Assembly: GCA_023053545.1 (NCBI GenBank)
Contig: JAKZAN010000005.1
Span: forward strand, 8,370,001 to 8,434,000
Reading direction: 5' to 3'
Origin: Lepidurus packardi
Lineage: Eukaryota > Arthropoda > Branchiopoda > Notostraca > Triopsidae
Length of the DNA: 64,000 bases
Each line of letters begins with the position of its first letter. Within the stretch, counting starts at the first letter, position 1. The position numbers were made by a program, and so were the translations under genes. A model generated the notes under the pieces. That model was not told the origin of the DNA. It searched no databases and saw nothing but the letters and a program-made list of their open reading frames with translations. Shown one piece after another: positions 40,449 to 53,400 of the stretch.

Positions 40449-43400
40449 TCCCAAAAAAAAGAAAGCTGTGCAGAGAAGGATAACTTGAAAACGGACAGGC
40501 TGCTATAATAGAACAGTAGGGTGTGGTGGTGGTAACAAAGCCTTATATTACAAGTATACTTCAAACAATTCTCCCCAATGCCTCAAAGCAGCAAGGCCCC
40601 TAATCGATATTCTATACTTATCGTTCTTGTCTTCCAAAAGCTAGCAGTTTTTCTACTTCCTCAGAAAAAAAAGCCTGTTTCAAATCTTGAAGAAGCATAG
40701 TACTTGTTATGCGCTTGACAACCGGTTCGGTACGTTACCTTTGCTGCTCTAATGTTAGAGCCATTTTCATTTCCGATTTCCGATATGGCTGTCTCATACG
40801 CCATATAGCTTGACATTCATGGTGTTTCTGTGTTGTTACTGAAAATTGTTTTTATTTCCTGTAGGCACGGATTATGAATTCCAGGATACCTCAGGGCAAA
40901 GCTGTGTAGAATCCGTTTTCCTTTGACATAAATCCACTTCTTTTGACAATCAACTAATTACGAACTAGCGCATCAACAGCCGTTAAGTAATATTAGGATA
41001 AAAACACTCACGAAAATGTGGATGTTTCGCCTTTCAGCAGTATCGACAGCAGTGGAAATAAACATGTCAACTTGATTTTACTCGCTTCTCACGAACGGAC
41101 GAACCATAAAGAGCGAATTAAACCATCACAGGGGAATCAAGCGGCACTGTCTATTTTTTTCTATCACATCCTCTTTAGGTCCTTTGATCACTGGAGACGC
41201 ATTGTCTGTCTTTGAAAGACAGGTCAGCATTTCAAGCCCTCGCTCCCTAGTCAGCCAAGATCCTATACCACTGAGGACATCCTTCTTGGACATATGCCCG
41301 TTCGCAGACTACCGGAAGGGAGCACACCACGTACTGTACATGTGTCTAAAAGGACCCGGGGCCCTTCTCTGCATCCCGTCCTAACAAAAGATGGTACAAA
41401 AAAGTCCCAATGAAGAGCAAAGAAAGCTATTGTAATACGATTGGTAAGACAGAAAAGCTCTACATTTTCCCCATACAAAGCCCGGAACCTCTCTCCCATA
41501 TGCGGGAATACGTCTCAAAGTATAACTAGAAGGAAGCTCGGTCAACGTCAACATGATTTCTTTATGGGTCTTCGGATTTGCTACTTATTAAGAGGACTTG
41601 ACGGTTAATGCCAGATCAATGCTTGATAAAGAAGCAATACTTCGTACTGCCTGCATAATCCAGCAAAACTCATCACAACGCATCAGTCAATACAATCATT
41701 GGACAGCTCATGCAAAAAGAAGCGTTGATTTTTGGGAGGACGGCGCTCTGGTCCACTAGATGACGAACATGGCATGACAACATTCGTTAGGGGACCTACC
41801 TTTCCCATCAACGCCAATAACTCAGAAAACTGTTATATCTTGAGCTACAGTCCTGAACCTGCGCTTAGGTTTTCATTTCTCATTTATCTCACGCTGAAGA
41901 CACTATACTCAAAGGCACGCATACGATCGTCTTTCCTTTTTCTTTTTACAGTAAGTGAAGCAGAAGTTGCAATCGAGGGAACGGATAGAACAGGAACAAA
42001 CCGTACGCCAAGTCACATTTAACTCCTGTCTTCTAACAATCTGAAATAAAGGACGTGTATATTGTAAACTCCAAAATCTAACAACCGTTTCGCTTCATTT
42101 ACGCATCGAGAAAAAACAGACGTTGAATTCATTTCTTTTATTTTCCCCCAAGATTCGATCTTAGCTACAGGGATATACAGGGTACAACCCAGGAGCTTTT
42201 TAATGTCGACTGCTCCATAAATGCTACGTCCTGAAAATGAATACACCCGCACAATGTACTATACCCACTATCCGCAAAGCCATGTATATATACATACAAA
42301 AAAGCTTATATAATATTTGAAATCAATAAGTTCGACGAGCAATCGAGCAAACTTACGTCCATGCTTGGAAATTCTTATGTTTAAACTTGTAAAAATAGTA
42401 TTTACGGGAAAACAAAATGTCGCTAAGGACGTTTATCTATGCTATAACTAACCATAGAAGACTTTAGTAACACCTGATGACAATAAGGTCGTTTTTCATA
42501 TGTTTAAGTATAGAAAACTAGCTGTTAGTAACAAGCTCCTTATTACAAAACTGTAATAAGGCCGATTTTCCCACGTCCAGGAACACAACAAGTACTGTAC
42601 ATACACGTATGTATATTATAAGGCTTGCCAAACTTACAGAAAAGCGAACTTTTTTGGATGTAAAACTAATGAACTTCTTCAAGCACGTGTCAATAATAAG
42701 GGAGGACATGCCATTCTAGTAAAGCCTGACTGTCTAAAAGTAAGGGCGTATGGTACCAAGACAATTACCAGTGCACTAAACGAGTTTTTCCATTCCCGAC
42801 CAAACTCCAAACTTTCGCTGATAATTTTTTCATTGTTATTTATGTTCCGGTTACTATTTTGTTTGTTTGTAATAAATCATTTTCCTTTTCATTCGCATTT
42901 TTACTTCTTTAAGTTTTATGAAATTAGCGGATGCAAGTCCCCTCCCCCCTCAATGTAACTTGTCTTCAGTCATGTAAAGCAGGGTTGCTAATACGTTCAC
43001 CTACATGTGTTTGGACACAGAATGGTGACACAGCGCAAATACAAGCCTTCGTCTACTGCGAATGGACGGTTGAAGGAACAGATTAGCGAAAGTTCAAGAG
43101 TATGCCAAAGAGAAAAGCTTGACTATTCAACAGTGGAGAAGCTCGGAAGACGAAGACGAAAAAAAAAACGAACAAAGCCGATAGTCCGATACTTTACCCT
43201 ACAAAACTTCCAATTACGGAGTAAGAAAGAAGACCTTACCGGATTCGATCTTCTACGACTTAAAACCACAATCGATGGTCCTCCCTCTCTTCCAGAGTCA
43301 CTTTGACATCATTCAGGAAAACTGAAGAGAGTGAACGCTGCACTACTGCATACACATTAATACTAGCTGACGAGCAATCGTAAAAAAATATAAATTTTGC

Positions 43401-46400
43401 CGAAACATTTAGACGGCAAAAAAGGACTAGAACTTGAGGGCTAAACGGAAATCCACGCATCAAGTTGAAATACATGCATTGACGCTATCATTTGATTGCT
43501 ATGGCAACATATCTTATTTTTTAGGCCTCGTTGCTCCCCCTTCCGGCGTTGAATGAAGTTCGCATAATTGCCAATGACTAAAAATTCGCTTCTTCTGAGA
43601 TTGAGGCTTACAAAGCAATAGTTACTACAAGAAAGAGCTTGGTCTTAGAAAACAGCATATACAAATTAATTTCTAGTTACATTTCTTTCCAGTGTGCGCG
43701 AAGCAGTAATTAAGCTTCTGAAGAAAGTTTTATTTTTTAAAGGGTCAGGGGTCTTTCTGACGTCACAAACGTATCCTATTCAAAGGTAGTACCTTACTGT
43801 TTGAAGCATGCGAATAAGCAGCAATTATGGTAACAAGCATGGTAATCTACGCAATGACACGTCTGTGTAGTCACAGCGAAAATTCTGAAAGCACTCTAAT
43901 TCACTAATTCAGTTAAAAAATACTTGGTGCAAAGTCAAGTTAGTGTTGCCTTGGAATAACGCCGTCCGCAATCTCTACACGTGTTTTTACTGTCTCTTGG
44001 TCGTTGGTCTATAATGAGGTCCGAAGCGCAGCCTAAGCAACAATTCCCTTTCCTCCCCCGCGCTTCCTGAACAAGAGTCATATAAGATATAGGCAACACT
44101 TGCCAAGTTTCATGACCCATAACGCATAAAAATCATAACGAGGGAAGTGGAGATTTACTTGTGCGGAATAAAGAGCGAGACAGAGCTGCATTTCTAATCC
44201 CACTATCCCGTCAGGAAACGTTTTTATAGTATCCCAAAGCTGTGAAACTGCAGGCGGGCAATTTCTCCTGTTTTTCGGTGATCTTGCACCCGAAAAAGCA
44301 GCATAAATCGACCCCTATTTTTTTTCTTTATCTGAATACCCACGAGACTTCTTGGCTTGTGCTTTAATGGACACAGGGGGACATAGTTCCAACTTGAGAA
44401 CCACCCCCGCAAGTGCCTGCTAGCTACATTACTTCATTAAGGAAAATATGGTCTTGGCTCCACGGTATGTCGATTGGCCGGTCCAGTCCAGTGCAGTACG
44501 CGCAGCAGGTACACGCGTGAATCCGTACCCAAAAAATAAAAACCACTGTTGCAACCGCTATCAATCCTAGTCTTATTCCCCCCTCGTTGGACAGAGATCG
44601 AGGAAATTCTATAGCCCTAAAGCAGCATGCTTTGTGACTAATCAATAATATTCAGCGATGGCAAGAAAGCTTCTCACACAATAGATCTTCGACACTTCGC
44701 ACTGAATTACTGTGTATGGTATACCTGCCTGGCGCCAACAAACGCGTGGGGCCAAACCAAAGCTAATTACTTTCCGATCAAAAGAAAACAAACCATCCGA
44801 AAAGGACGGGAAAATGTATCTTTATTTTTCTAAGGAGAGCAACAGATTTGAGTGCAGGAGTCACTGAGTACTCTAATGAAATGACAAAGTTTAAAAAGCA
44901 ATATAATTCGGAATGTTTGGAAACGACGCTAATTTACCTGTTTCGTGTTTAAGATTTCTATAGAATCACAAGATCTAAAGATTCAATCATTGCTTATGCA
45001 TGAAGTGATGCCGGCTTTGAAGGAGCCTTCCTCGCATGGGGTAATATGGGCATGTACCGACTTGTTTTGACTATAACCCAAATATTCAAAAGAGAGCCCT
45101 GGCTGTCGCTGAGCTTTAGCTCTTAAGCCTTTATTTACGTTACCTGGCGAGATCGGAATATAAACTTCTCTTCTTTTACTTTCTTCTCGTTTCAATAAAA
45201 ATAAAAAATAAAGCTCAGCTCTGTCACCTGGCGTCAGTTCGATTTTTGCATCTGTGCATACATTAGTTCGAAGGAAAGAGATCTCTAGTGGGGTAGCAAG
45301 CTCAGAAAGTTACAAGAACCACGCAAGCTGAATACAAAGATGTATTTCACATGTGTCAGGCTCATCCCGCTATTGAATTTGGATTACAAATCGATGTTTT
45401 GAGAAAGCCAATCCGACGGCGACGCTTTCACTATGCTTTTAAGCCTAGAAAAATAGGACCACCTCAAAACCCTCCCAAACACCCCAAGAATACGCGCCAT
45501 TAGCATTGGAGGTTTTCGAATCGTTTCTACCAATGCAATTATTGAGCAGTGCAACAAAAATCTTAGTCGGAAAAGTAACACCAGGAGAACTTAGCTTGTC
45601 GACTATAGTTTTAAGCAATAATAATAATTTTAAAAAATTGCAGACGATCACATTTTCTGAAAGTCATTAAAGACAGTGGAGTACTTTTCTGCCTTTGCTT
45701 GGAGGCGGGGACAAGGGAGGATTTACGAGGTGAGGAAATCATGAGGCCATAACAATGATTACTGCCAACATAACTGCATACGAACCACTAGAGCGAAAAG
45801 ACCACAATTGCTTGCAATTTTGTCCCTCTCCCTTCACCCCAATATGTACTCGTCACGGCTCTTCCGTTCGCTCAACGGACCTATACGTTTTTAGACATGC
45901 TCCTACTCCCTGTTTCTCTTGGTTTGTCCAGGGATTTCATTTTCTCGTACTATACACGTACAAGTAGGGCCACAAAGCATCTTCCCTGGGGAGCACAAGG
46001 GATTGCGATAAGATTGCCCAAGTTGCAACTTTGTTCTTGGGGAAACTTGACCCGTTTTAATTCTTCTGATCAATATTTTTTCTTATTCATATATTTGTAC
46101 TCCAAAAATAGTTCTATGAACACGGAGGTGATTAAATATGTTACCGCGTTAACGTTGGTTGCCTCACGCAAGAAGCTAATTTAGATTGAGCCTAAAGCGA
46201 TCCTGCGTGACTAATGTTTTATTAACGCAGTTATGCCATTCTGCCACTAGGAGGATAGCAAAGTGTTGTTCCTTCAAACGCACGCACGAGGAAGCAAATT
46301 ACAGAACATACTCGAAACCTTTGGAACCGATTACCAAAAACAGCTCCATCAAATTTGAAGAAATTGTAGTTTTTAAAAACTGAATGACATTACTGCCCTT

Positions 46401-47949
46401 TTGTCCTTTTTCTGTCTTTTTGGGGGAGCCAACTCGCGGAAAGCGCTATAGCAAAGCCATTAAGTGAAAAGATCTGGTATTGCTATGGAGACTCTAATTC
46501 CTAGACGCTAGAGCTTGACAAGAAAGTTGGTATCATAAACAGTAAAGGAAAAGAACTAGAAAGGTTTTGTTCGCGCTGGCTAATTGCAATTTAGGAGACT
46601 CCTAATTGGTTCAGATGGCTTCGAAACGGGAAACCAGGCAGTTTACTTCCCGATACTTCGGAAAAGCTGGTTCCTCTCCATGAAGAAAAAAGCAAATAAA
46701 TTAATAGGATAGAAATACTAAAAAAGGAAGAAAAATCTTATACCTTCGACATGGGGCGGGAGTTGATGACAAAGATAAGCCTTGGGTATTTGCGACCCTC
46801 AACTTTTGGTTGTAAATCATCGATATAAAATGAAATGGGATTTTTAAACCGAATAGTGTCACAATAAGAGGACTTTGAACAAGATAAGAAACAAGAACCG
46901 AATAGTGTTCTATAGGAGAAAAAGTATACTCTCCTTAATACTTCCTACGTGCATCATGAATCCCAGAAAATCCATTCATAATGACATCCCTTTTCCTTTT
47001 CTTTTTGAGAACTTTTATCCCAGCAGATATTGGAAAAGTCTTTGCAGCTCCGTTAAAAGTTGAGGAAGACCTAGTCTATGAGTTTAAATATTTGATAAAC
47101 TCATTCTGCACTGTCCATTTCTGAACATTCTCCACCTTTACCTTCCCTATGAGTAGGCTACACAAGAAATAATTAAAATAAAATAAAGACAAAATAAACG
47201 GTGAGTTACACTGCGGTGTTGGGTTCGCTCGTTCAGCTCGGTCGTTCTCTTTCACACGAGCCCGAAATGAAATACAAGACGGACCTTTTCACTTAAACTT
47301 CCTTTTGTAGGTTTAAAACGTACCCTTTATTTGCTTAGAACACTTGTGACGCATTTGACACATGCATTTGACTTTGCTAGGAGACGAGCCAAGCAAAAGT
47401 AAAGGAACCGAACGTATTTAGGCTTTAAAGACGGAGGGATTTCGAATTGATTCAAGACAAAAAGATTGAAAAAACGTTTCCTTGTTATCTATTTTAGACC
47501 TAAAGCAGTTCTACAATCAAATTCGGGCTCTTGAGTATATCATATCAGCCGTCGTCGTCTCTCAGGTAGGAGTTGTGCATCTTACTTTTATCGTCGCCGG
47601 TCATCAAAGTTACAGGGTAAATGGTAATCCAATTTTCATGCAGTTGGAGTCTCCGTTTGGTATTGCAGAGTAGAGGTTAGCACACAGCAACAGGTTGTTT
47701 CTTTTTCCACGAACCAGAAAATTCGACTGCATCCCATCACCTGTTAAAGGAACTGTCGCTTCACTCCGAAACAAAGATACTAAATATGGCGTCGTTAATT
47801 TCCAGGTTAAGTGCAAAAGAGGTCTAGCTAACAAACCCCATTCACGCGCACTCCGACTTGGGTAATCCCAAAACTGTCCGCACAATTACACCAATTTAAG
47901 TTACTGATTATGCAACGGCTAATAGACTAATATGCACAAATTACTTAAC

Positions 47950-48200
47950 CCATAATCTCACACCAAAACTGACAAAAAAGCAATACAGAATACGCACTAT
48001 TCTCGCAAGCGTCCAAATCGGACTGCGGAGCGGCGGGTGATACGCAGCACGAAGGGTTGCGAGGCTCCAGGAGTTGATACTTGGGCCGAAGCACCGGAGA
48101 ACTCGGCAGTACTCTTGCGCAGATCGTGCAAAACTACTTCCGTTCCCAAATACGTGGAAAGCTTTCAGCCGGAATCGGGTTAAGGATCTTGAGGCGTGAA
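47950..48200. other. GC-rich island with open frames, possible cac 5' exon or promoter
   Basis: The block from about 47999 to 48190 is distinctly richer in G and C than the kilobases around it. It is open in one + frame (from a TAA near 47949 to a TAA near 48182, no ATG) and in one - frame. No protein family is recognised in either. In this AT-rich region, such a patch is most often a promoter, a 5' UTR exon or a decayed insertion. Confidence 0.3.
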
Positions 48201-50070
48201 ATGTCCTGTCCTAGAAGGGTCATCTTATTCTAGTTTGGCAAGGTACATAAGCACGTCGTACTGTACTCCTATGCAATCGAAAAGCGTGAGAAAGACTACT
48301 AGGGGGCGAAATAGATGTTTTAACTTGGCAAGCAAACAAGTTACAAACTAATGGCTATTCAGGTCGTTTGTAAGGCTGGTCAATTTGATTGTCTGCTTGG
48401 GTAGTGGCCAGGCGATTACGTCGATGGAATCCCAGTTACTCTCAGCTGGCTTGCAAGAAAAGCCTGCCAACGGTCATCCGTTCGGGTTAAGCGTGCTAAA
48501 AAATTTGTTTAATAAAAAACCAAAGTTGTCACCGAAATTCTTTTCTTTAAGGTAAAATATGAGACAATGTCTTGAAAAGTTAAAGAGAGAACCCACAAAA
48601 GCGGATTCTTTGTAAAGAAAAAATTTGCCGGCAGTCGTAGGAGTATCTCTGCACAACTTTCAAATACGAATGAAAAAGAACAGACCTTAAAGCATCAGGA
48701 CATCTTCTATATCTCTCCCTCACGTTTGTATAACACGCAAGACCACGACAAATACAATGGATTGCTGGCACTCGTCCAGACTCCAAGGTATTTGCCAAGC
48801 CATCACTGTCGGAACCAGCACTTGTCTATAGCATGGTTGAAAAGCTTACGGCTTGTTCGATGAAATCTTGGGTGGGAAAAAATATAAAAAAATATGACTT
48901 GTAACGCAAACTTTAATTGGAATTCGTGCCAACCTTGAAGTGCTGTGTATTAACCAGTTGACGAGCAAGAAACAGCCGACAGACTGGGGTACATAGTTTC
49001 TTCGCTTTAGTAGATCTACTGGATTTCTGTCTTATCCTTAATTCCTCCATTCTTTTTTTCTCATAGTAATCCGTCGCACATCATTATCTAAACCTGCCTT
49101 TCTAATAAATATTCCGAGGATCTCCACATGATACTCAAGAGCCAGTACGTGCATATGTGATTAGTATTGGATTATTTCTGCCTAGTTGGCTTTCCTGCAC
49201 GTCTTTTCTAAGCCTGTGTTCAATCTGTCCCTTAAATCCAGTGAAATCAAATGCAGGGTCCCGCATTATGCACCGAGTCCAAAATGAGGTTTGGTCTTCC
49301 AGCAGGACGTCTTTCCTAGGCATCAGCTGTATTCTATTATGAGGGCTTGCTGCTCAGTGAGGTGTCGACCTAGGCCCTCCGTGAGAAGCGAAATCGAATA
49401 GTAGAAGGGAACGCTATATAGCACACAGTCCCCTCTTCATCCCCAGTTGCATGCAATAGAAGCTAAACCCACTTGTGTTCCCGCACACAGGTCGTTCGTT
49501 GCCCTGCGTTACTCCATGGTGACGGGGGCGACCTACAAGTACTTCTTTTCCGCGTCACCCATCTTCCGTACGACCAAGTTGTCAAGGTAACATCAACTCT
49601 CCCCAACTTCGCGAGCTGAGTTTTAGCTTTGGGCACAAAAAACTTCACCATTCTCCCTCCATCCTAATCGCCCTGTTTTCTATTCACAGCCTTAGATAAT
49701 CTTGAGTATCCCACGGTTTCTACGATAGAAACTGCGTCTTCCCCAAAGTTGGTCTTCATTCAATAAGAAAGTAAAAGGCTAGGCAATACTGTACAAGTAT
49801 TAGGTACCCATTGAGTACAACGTACGTCAGATTTTACTGGAGAGCAGAAATGTCCAAATTTTTATTGTTTCTGGAGTGAGAGAGAGAGAAAAAAGCCCTT
49901 TTAAACGACAAGGATCATACAAAAGATTTAAATAACGGCAGCAATGTTATGCACAAGATTAGCCAAGCTGCCTGCAAGTCACGGAGCTTGGCAGTTGACG
50001 TTGCGCAAATTTGTCTCACGAGGCAACTTAACGAAGGGAACTTGGACCATACAGGGACGCGTAAATGTAT

Positions 50071-50087
50071 GGGGGGGGGGGGGGGGG
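50071..50087 (+). repeat. 17-base G homopolymer
   Basis: Seventeen consecutive G lie between the EHMT stop codon and its likely polyadenylation site, so on the - strand transcript this is a C17 run in the 3' UTR. Confidence 0.8.
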
Positions 50088-50475
50088 TGATGGGAAGAAA
50101 GCGGAGATGAAGATAGGGAGAAGGAGAGAAAGAGAGCACACATAAAAAGCAACGTGATGTTACAACTAGCTGGTCAAATCACAATGTTCTTATGCAACAA
50201 GTTAGCTTCAATGTGGAAAGGGGGATGATTAAATAAGTACACGAGACCTAAATGCAGGTACATGATGCTATTATGCCAAATGCTTCATAGTGATGTACGG
50301 GCATTCAATTTTCTTTTCAAAGATTTCAAATATCCTTTTTTAAAACAGCAAAAAATAAGGCGGTATATACCTTACTTCTAGAACGAGAATATGGTTGTTT
50401 ACGAAAAAAAGTCCAGTGTCCGTAAAAAAAAAATCCCTTATAAAAACACTCCCAAAAATAAGTTCAAATGTAGGA

Positions 50476-53400
50476 TCAACGGGAGTCAACGAACACAGGG
50501 GCGGCAGAATGCGCAGCTTCTTCTAGCTGCAACCGGCGTTGGTAATTCTCAAGCGTTTGATGAATCGACGTTTCCGAGTACTTGCACTTGGGTGAGCCGC
50601 AGGTACAGGTGAACGTTTTGTACTTGATAATCCAGAACTTGTCTCCATAATCGAACCTATTTTTCGAAATAAAATAACATTATTAAGTAAGTAATTGAAT
50701 CTATTTTTCGAAACAAAAAACCGTATAGGAGGAAACTACTTAAACACAGAATTCGTAACTTCGTAATTCAAATCAGGATAAAAACGAAAAAAATAATGAA
50801 GCTAGATACCCAAGTTCTTCGTGAGCTTCAATGTCCCTTGCAGCAAAGAAGGCTATTCTCGGGAAGCGCAAATCTTGATGGTCCATGAAGAGCTTGACGG
50901 GGATGAGATTGGGATCACATGCGTGATTGATAAAGCGCGCTATGTTGCCGTATCGTCTGGCATCAATGCAGTATGTTTCTCCATCCTGTACCGAGTCAAG
51001 GAAGGGTGTGAAAGAAAGGAGGATAGAAAATCAGCACAAGGGCTGTCGTTAATCAACATCAAAAGCCTATAATTGTAATATTTTTTTACCCTGTTATCCA
51101 AATCAAAGAGATAGGAATCATCTTCTCGCAAATCAGCTTCCGAGTCCGAGATGATCTCTCCAATATACCTAACCAAAAACATACCCCTATGTACTTGACA
51201 GATCAGAATCAATAAACCCATCTACCCAAAAAAGCACTACTTTGCCAAAGAGCAAGAGGAAAAGGGAAATCAGGCTTGCTTACTCGCAAACGAAGGAACC
51301 TTTCCGAATAGGCTTCAAGGTACGAATTCCCCAGCCTTTGGTAGGTGTCCTGAACAGCAATGTTCGTACTGTGATCCCATGTTGCACTACTCGGTTATGA
51401 CACATAATTTTATGGCATTCACACGCGCGATTGCATTCAAATAACATAGGCGGATCTGTCGGTTCCAAACGGAAAACTTTTGCTACCAAAAACTTTTTTT
51501 ACTTTCTCTACAGTACCTAAGAAGTTGAATTCCGGAACCAATTTACTTTCTTCGTCGTACCAACAACGAAAACTTAGACTGGAGCAGAAACACTTGGATG
51601 CGGAGCAATTATCGGAGCAGCGGCAATGCTAAACGAAAAACAAAAAATCAGACTTGGAAGAAAAAAGGCTGAGCGAAAGAGAAAATTCAGCGATCAGCAA
51701 GTTTTAAGCCAGGATTGACTAAAAAAAAGTTTTAGAAAAGGCGAGCAGTGGGGACATACTTGCAAGGAAGTAATGGTTCGGTCGACCTGGATATGACTGG
51801 TGAAGCAATTCTCGGTAACGTAGACATAATCTGTGGGAATCGGTTCTCCGTCGTACCCGTTGACACACTGAATGGGGTTTTGCTCCTTGCCCTTTGTAAT
51901 ATCACTAGAAAAGGCGTAAACAACCCGTTGTAACCGTCTTTGGTTACTTCCCCAGGGTAAATACTGATAAAGACTTACTTGCACAACAGTTTTTCCGAGT
52001 TGTCTAAGCTTTGAGTAACGAGATCTTTTAGGCGACTATTGATATTAATGAGCATCCATGACTGGCAATGAGTGTTGGGACACACGGCGAGAGCTGTATC
52101 TCCTTCATTATTCGGCAACGTGACATCCGCTCCACGGGATAAAAATAAGAGTACGCATTCAAAGTTATCCTTCCTGGCCGCTATGTGTCTATGAAAAGTT
52201 GCACTCGTATACTCGAGATTCTTCAACGGCCAGTAAAAGGGAAAGGACTTACAAAGGCGTCTCGCCATTCGAATTGCGACTATTGACATCACAGCCCTTA
52301 TTCAAGAGCAACTCGGATATTTCCATGGAGCCCGAGAAGGCCGACCAGTGTAGACATATATTTTGTTCCGTATCACGAAGTAAAGGATCGGCTTTCCATT
52401 GTAGTAAATACCTGGCAAATTACGGCAGCACAAAAGAAAGCAAATCAATACCCTGTTATGATTCTTTGGGGTAAAATCGCAACGAATTTCGCCTCAGATT
52501 TAAAACTTTTCATTACCGCACGATATCGATTCTCTTGTGTTCACAGCCCCACACTAATGCCGTCCAGCCCCCGTCATCTTGCATATTGACGAGATTAGGA
52601 TTCGAGCTTCCCAGTGACACAATGTAATGACAGGATTCTAGACTACCGTATTTCGCAGAAATATGCAAACTAGTCATACCGTCCCTACCCTATCGTATAA
52701 AAAAAGCCATAATTTATATAACTTGTCCAAGATTCGCCGATTCCTCTGGCATATACTCTATGAATCAGTTGATTCCCAATAACTTTGTTACAACCAAATG
52801 TGATTTTTGTTTTGAAGTAAGAGAGTATCTTAATAAGAATATAACGAATGGAAAATAGACAGTTTAGAACCAAATATGATTTTTGTTTATGCTTTGGTTA
52901 AGAGTATATTTTAATAAGAATATAACGAACGAAAAATAGACACGAGCAATTGATACTGAAAGTTATATGTTACCTTGAGTGTGACGGAGGCATTAGCTTT
53001 AATGAGATACTTGACCAAGGCAGCATGACCTTGGATGATAGCCAGCATGAGAGGTGTGCACAAATCACGATCCATTATATCCAATTCTGCCCCAGCTTGC
53101 ACCAGAATGTGCGCTGCAGCTAAATGACCAGTGGAGGCAGCAGCATGTAAAGGTGTTTGCGATGAATGCTCTTTCAAGCGTTGGTTGACAATTTGGCCTG
53201 CAGCTGTTTACAAAGAAACAAAAGTCTACAATAATAAAGTCTCATCATTAGAAACGCAACACTACGCCTTTCATAGTTAATTGAATGGGGCCATGTTCTC
53301 AGATTTCGGGGCAAGTATCCAAGAATATCAAACCAACCAAACCCCCACTTTCTTTTTTCCCCTTATTGAGTGTCTCAAAGGAGCTATTCAAGAACCCAGC

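Larger units (their letters stand above)
38043..50475. other. 12.4-kb region without recognised genes, upstream of cac and downstream of EHMT
   Basis: This lies between the 5' end of cac and the 3' end of EHMT, both on the - strand. It should therefore contain the EHMT 3' UTR (an AATAAA on the - strand is at 49860-49865) and cac promoters or 5' UTR exons. Open frames are short and unrelated to known families. A GC-rich block lies at 47950-48200 and homopolymer runs at 40432-40448 and 50071-50087. No tRNA, transposase or reverse transcriptase was recognised. Confidence 0.55.
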
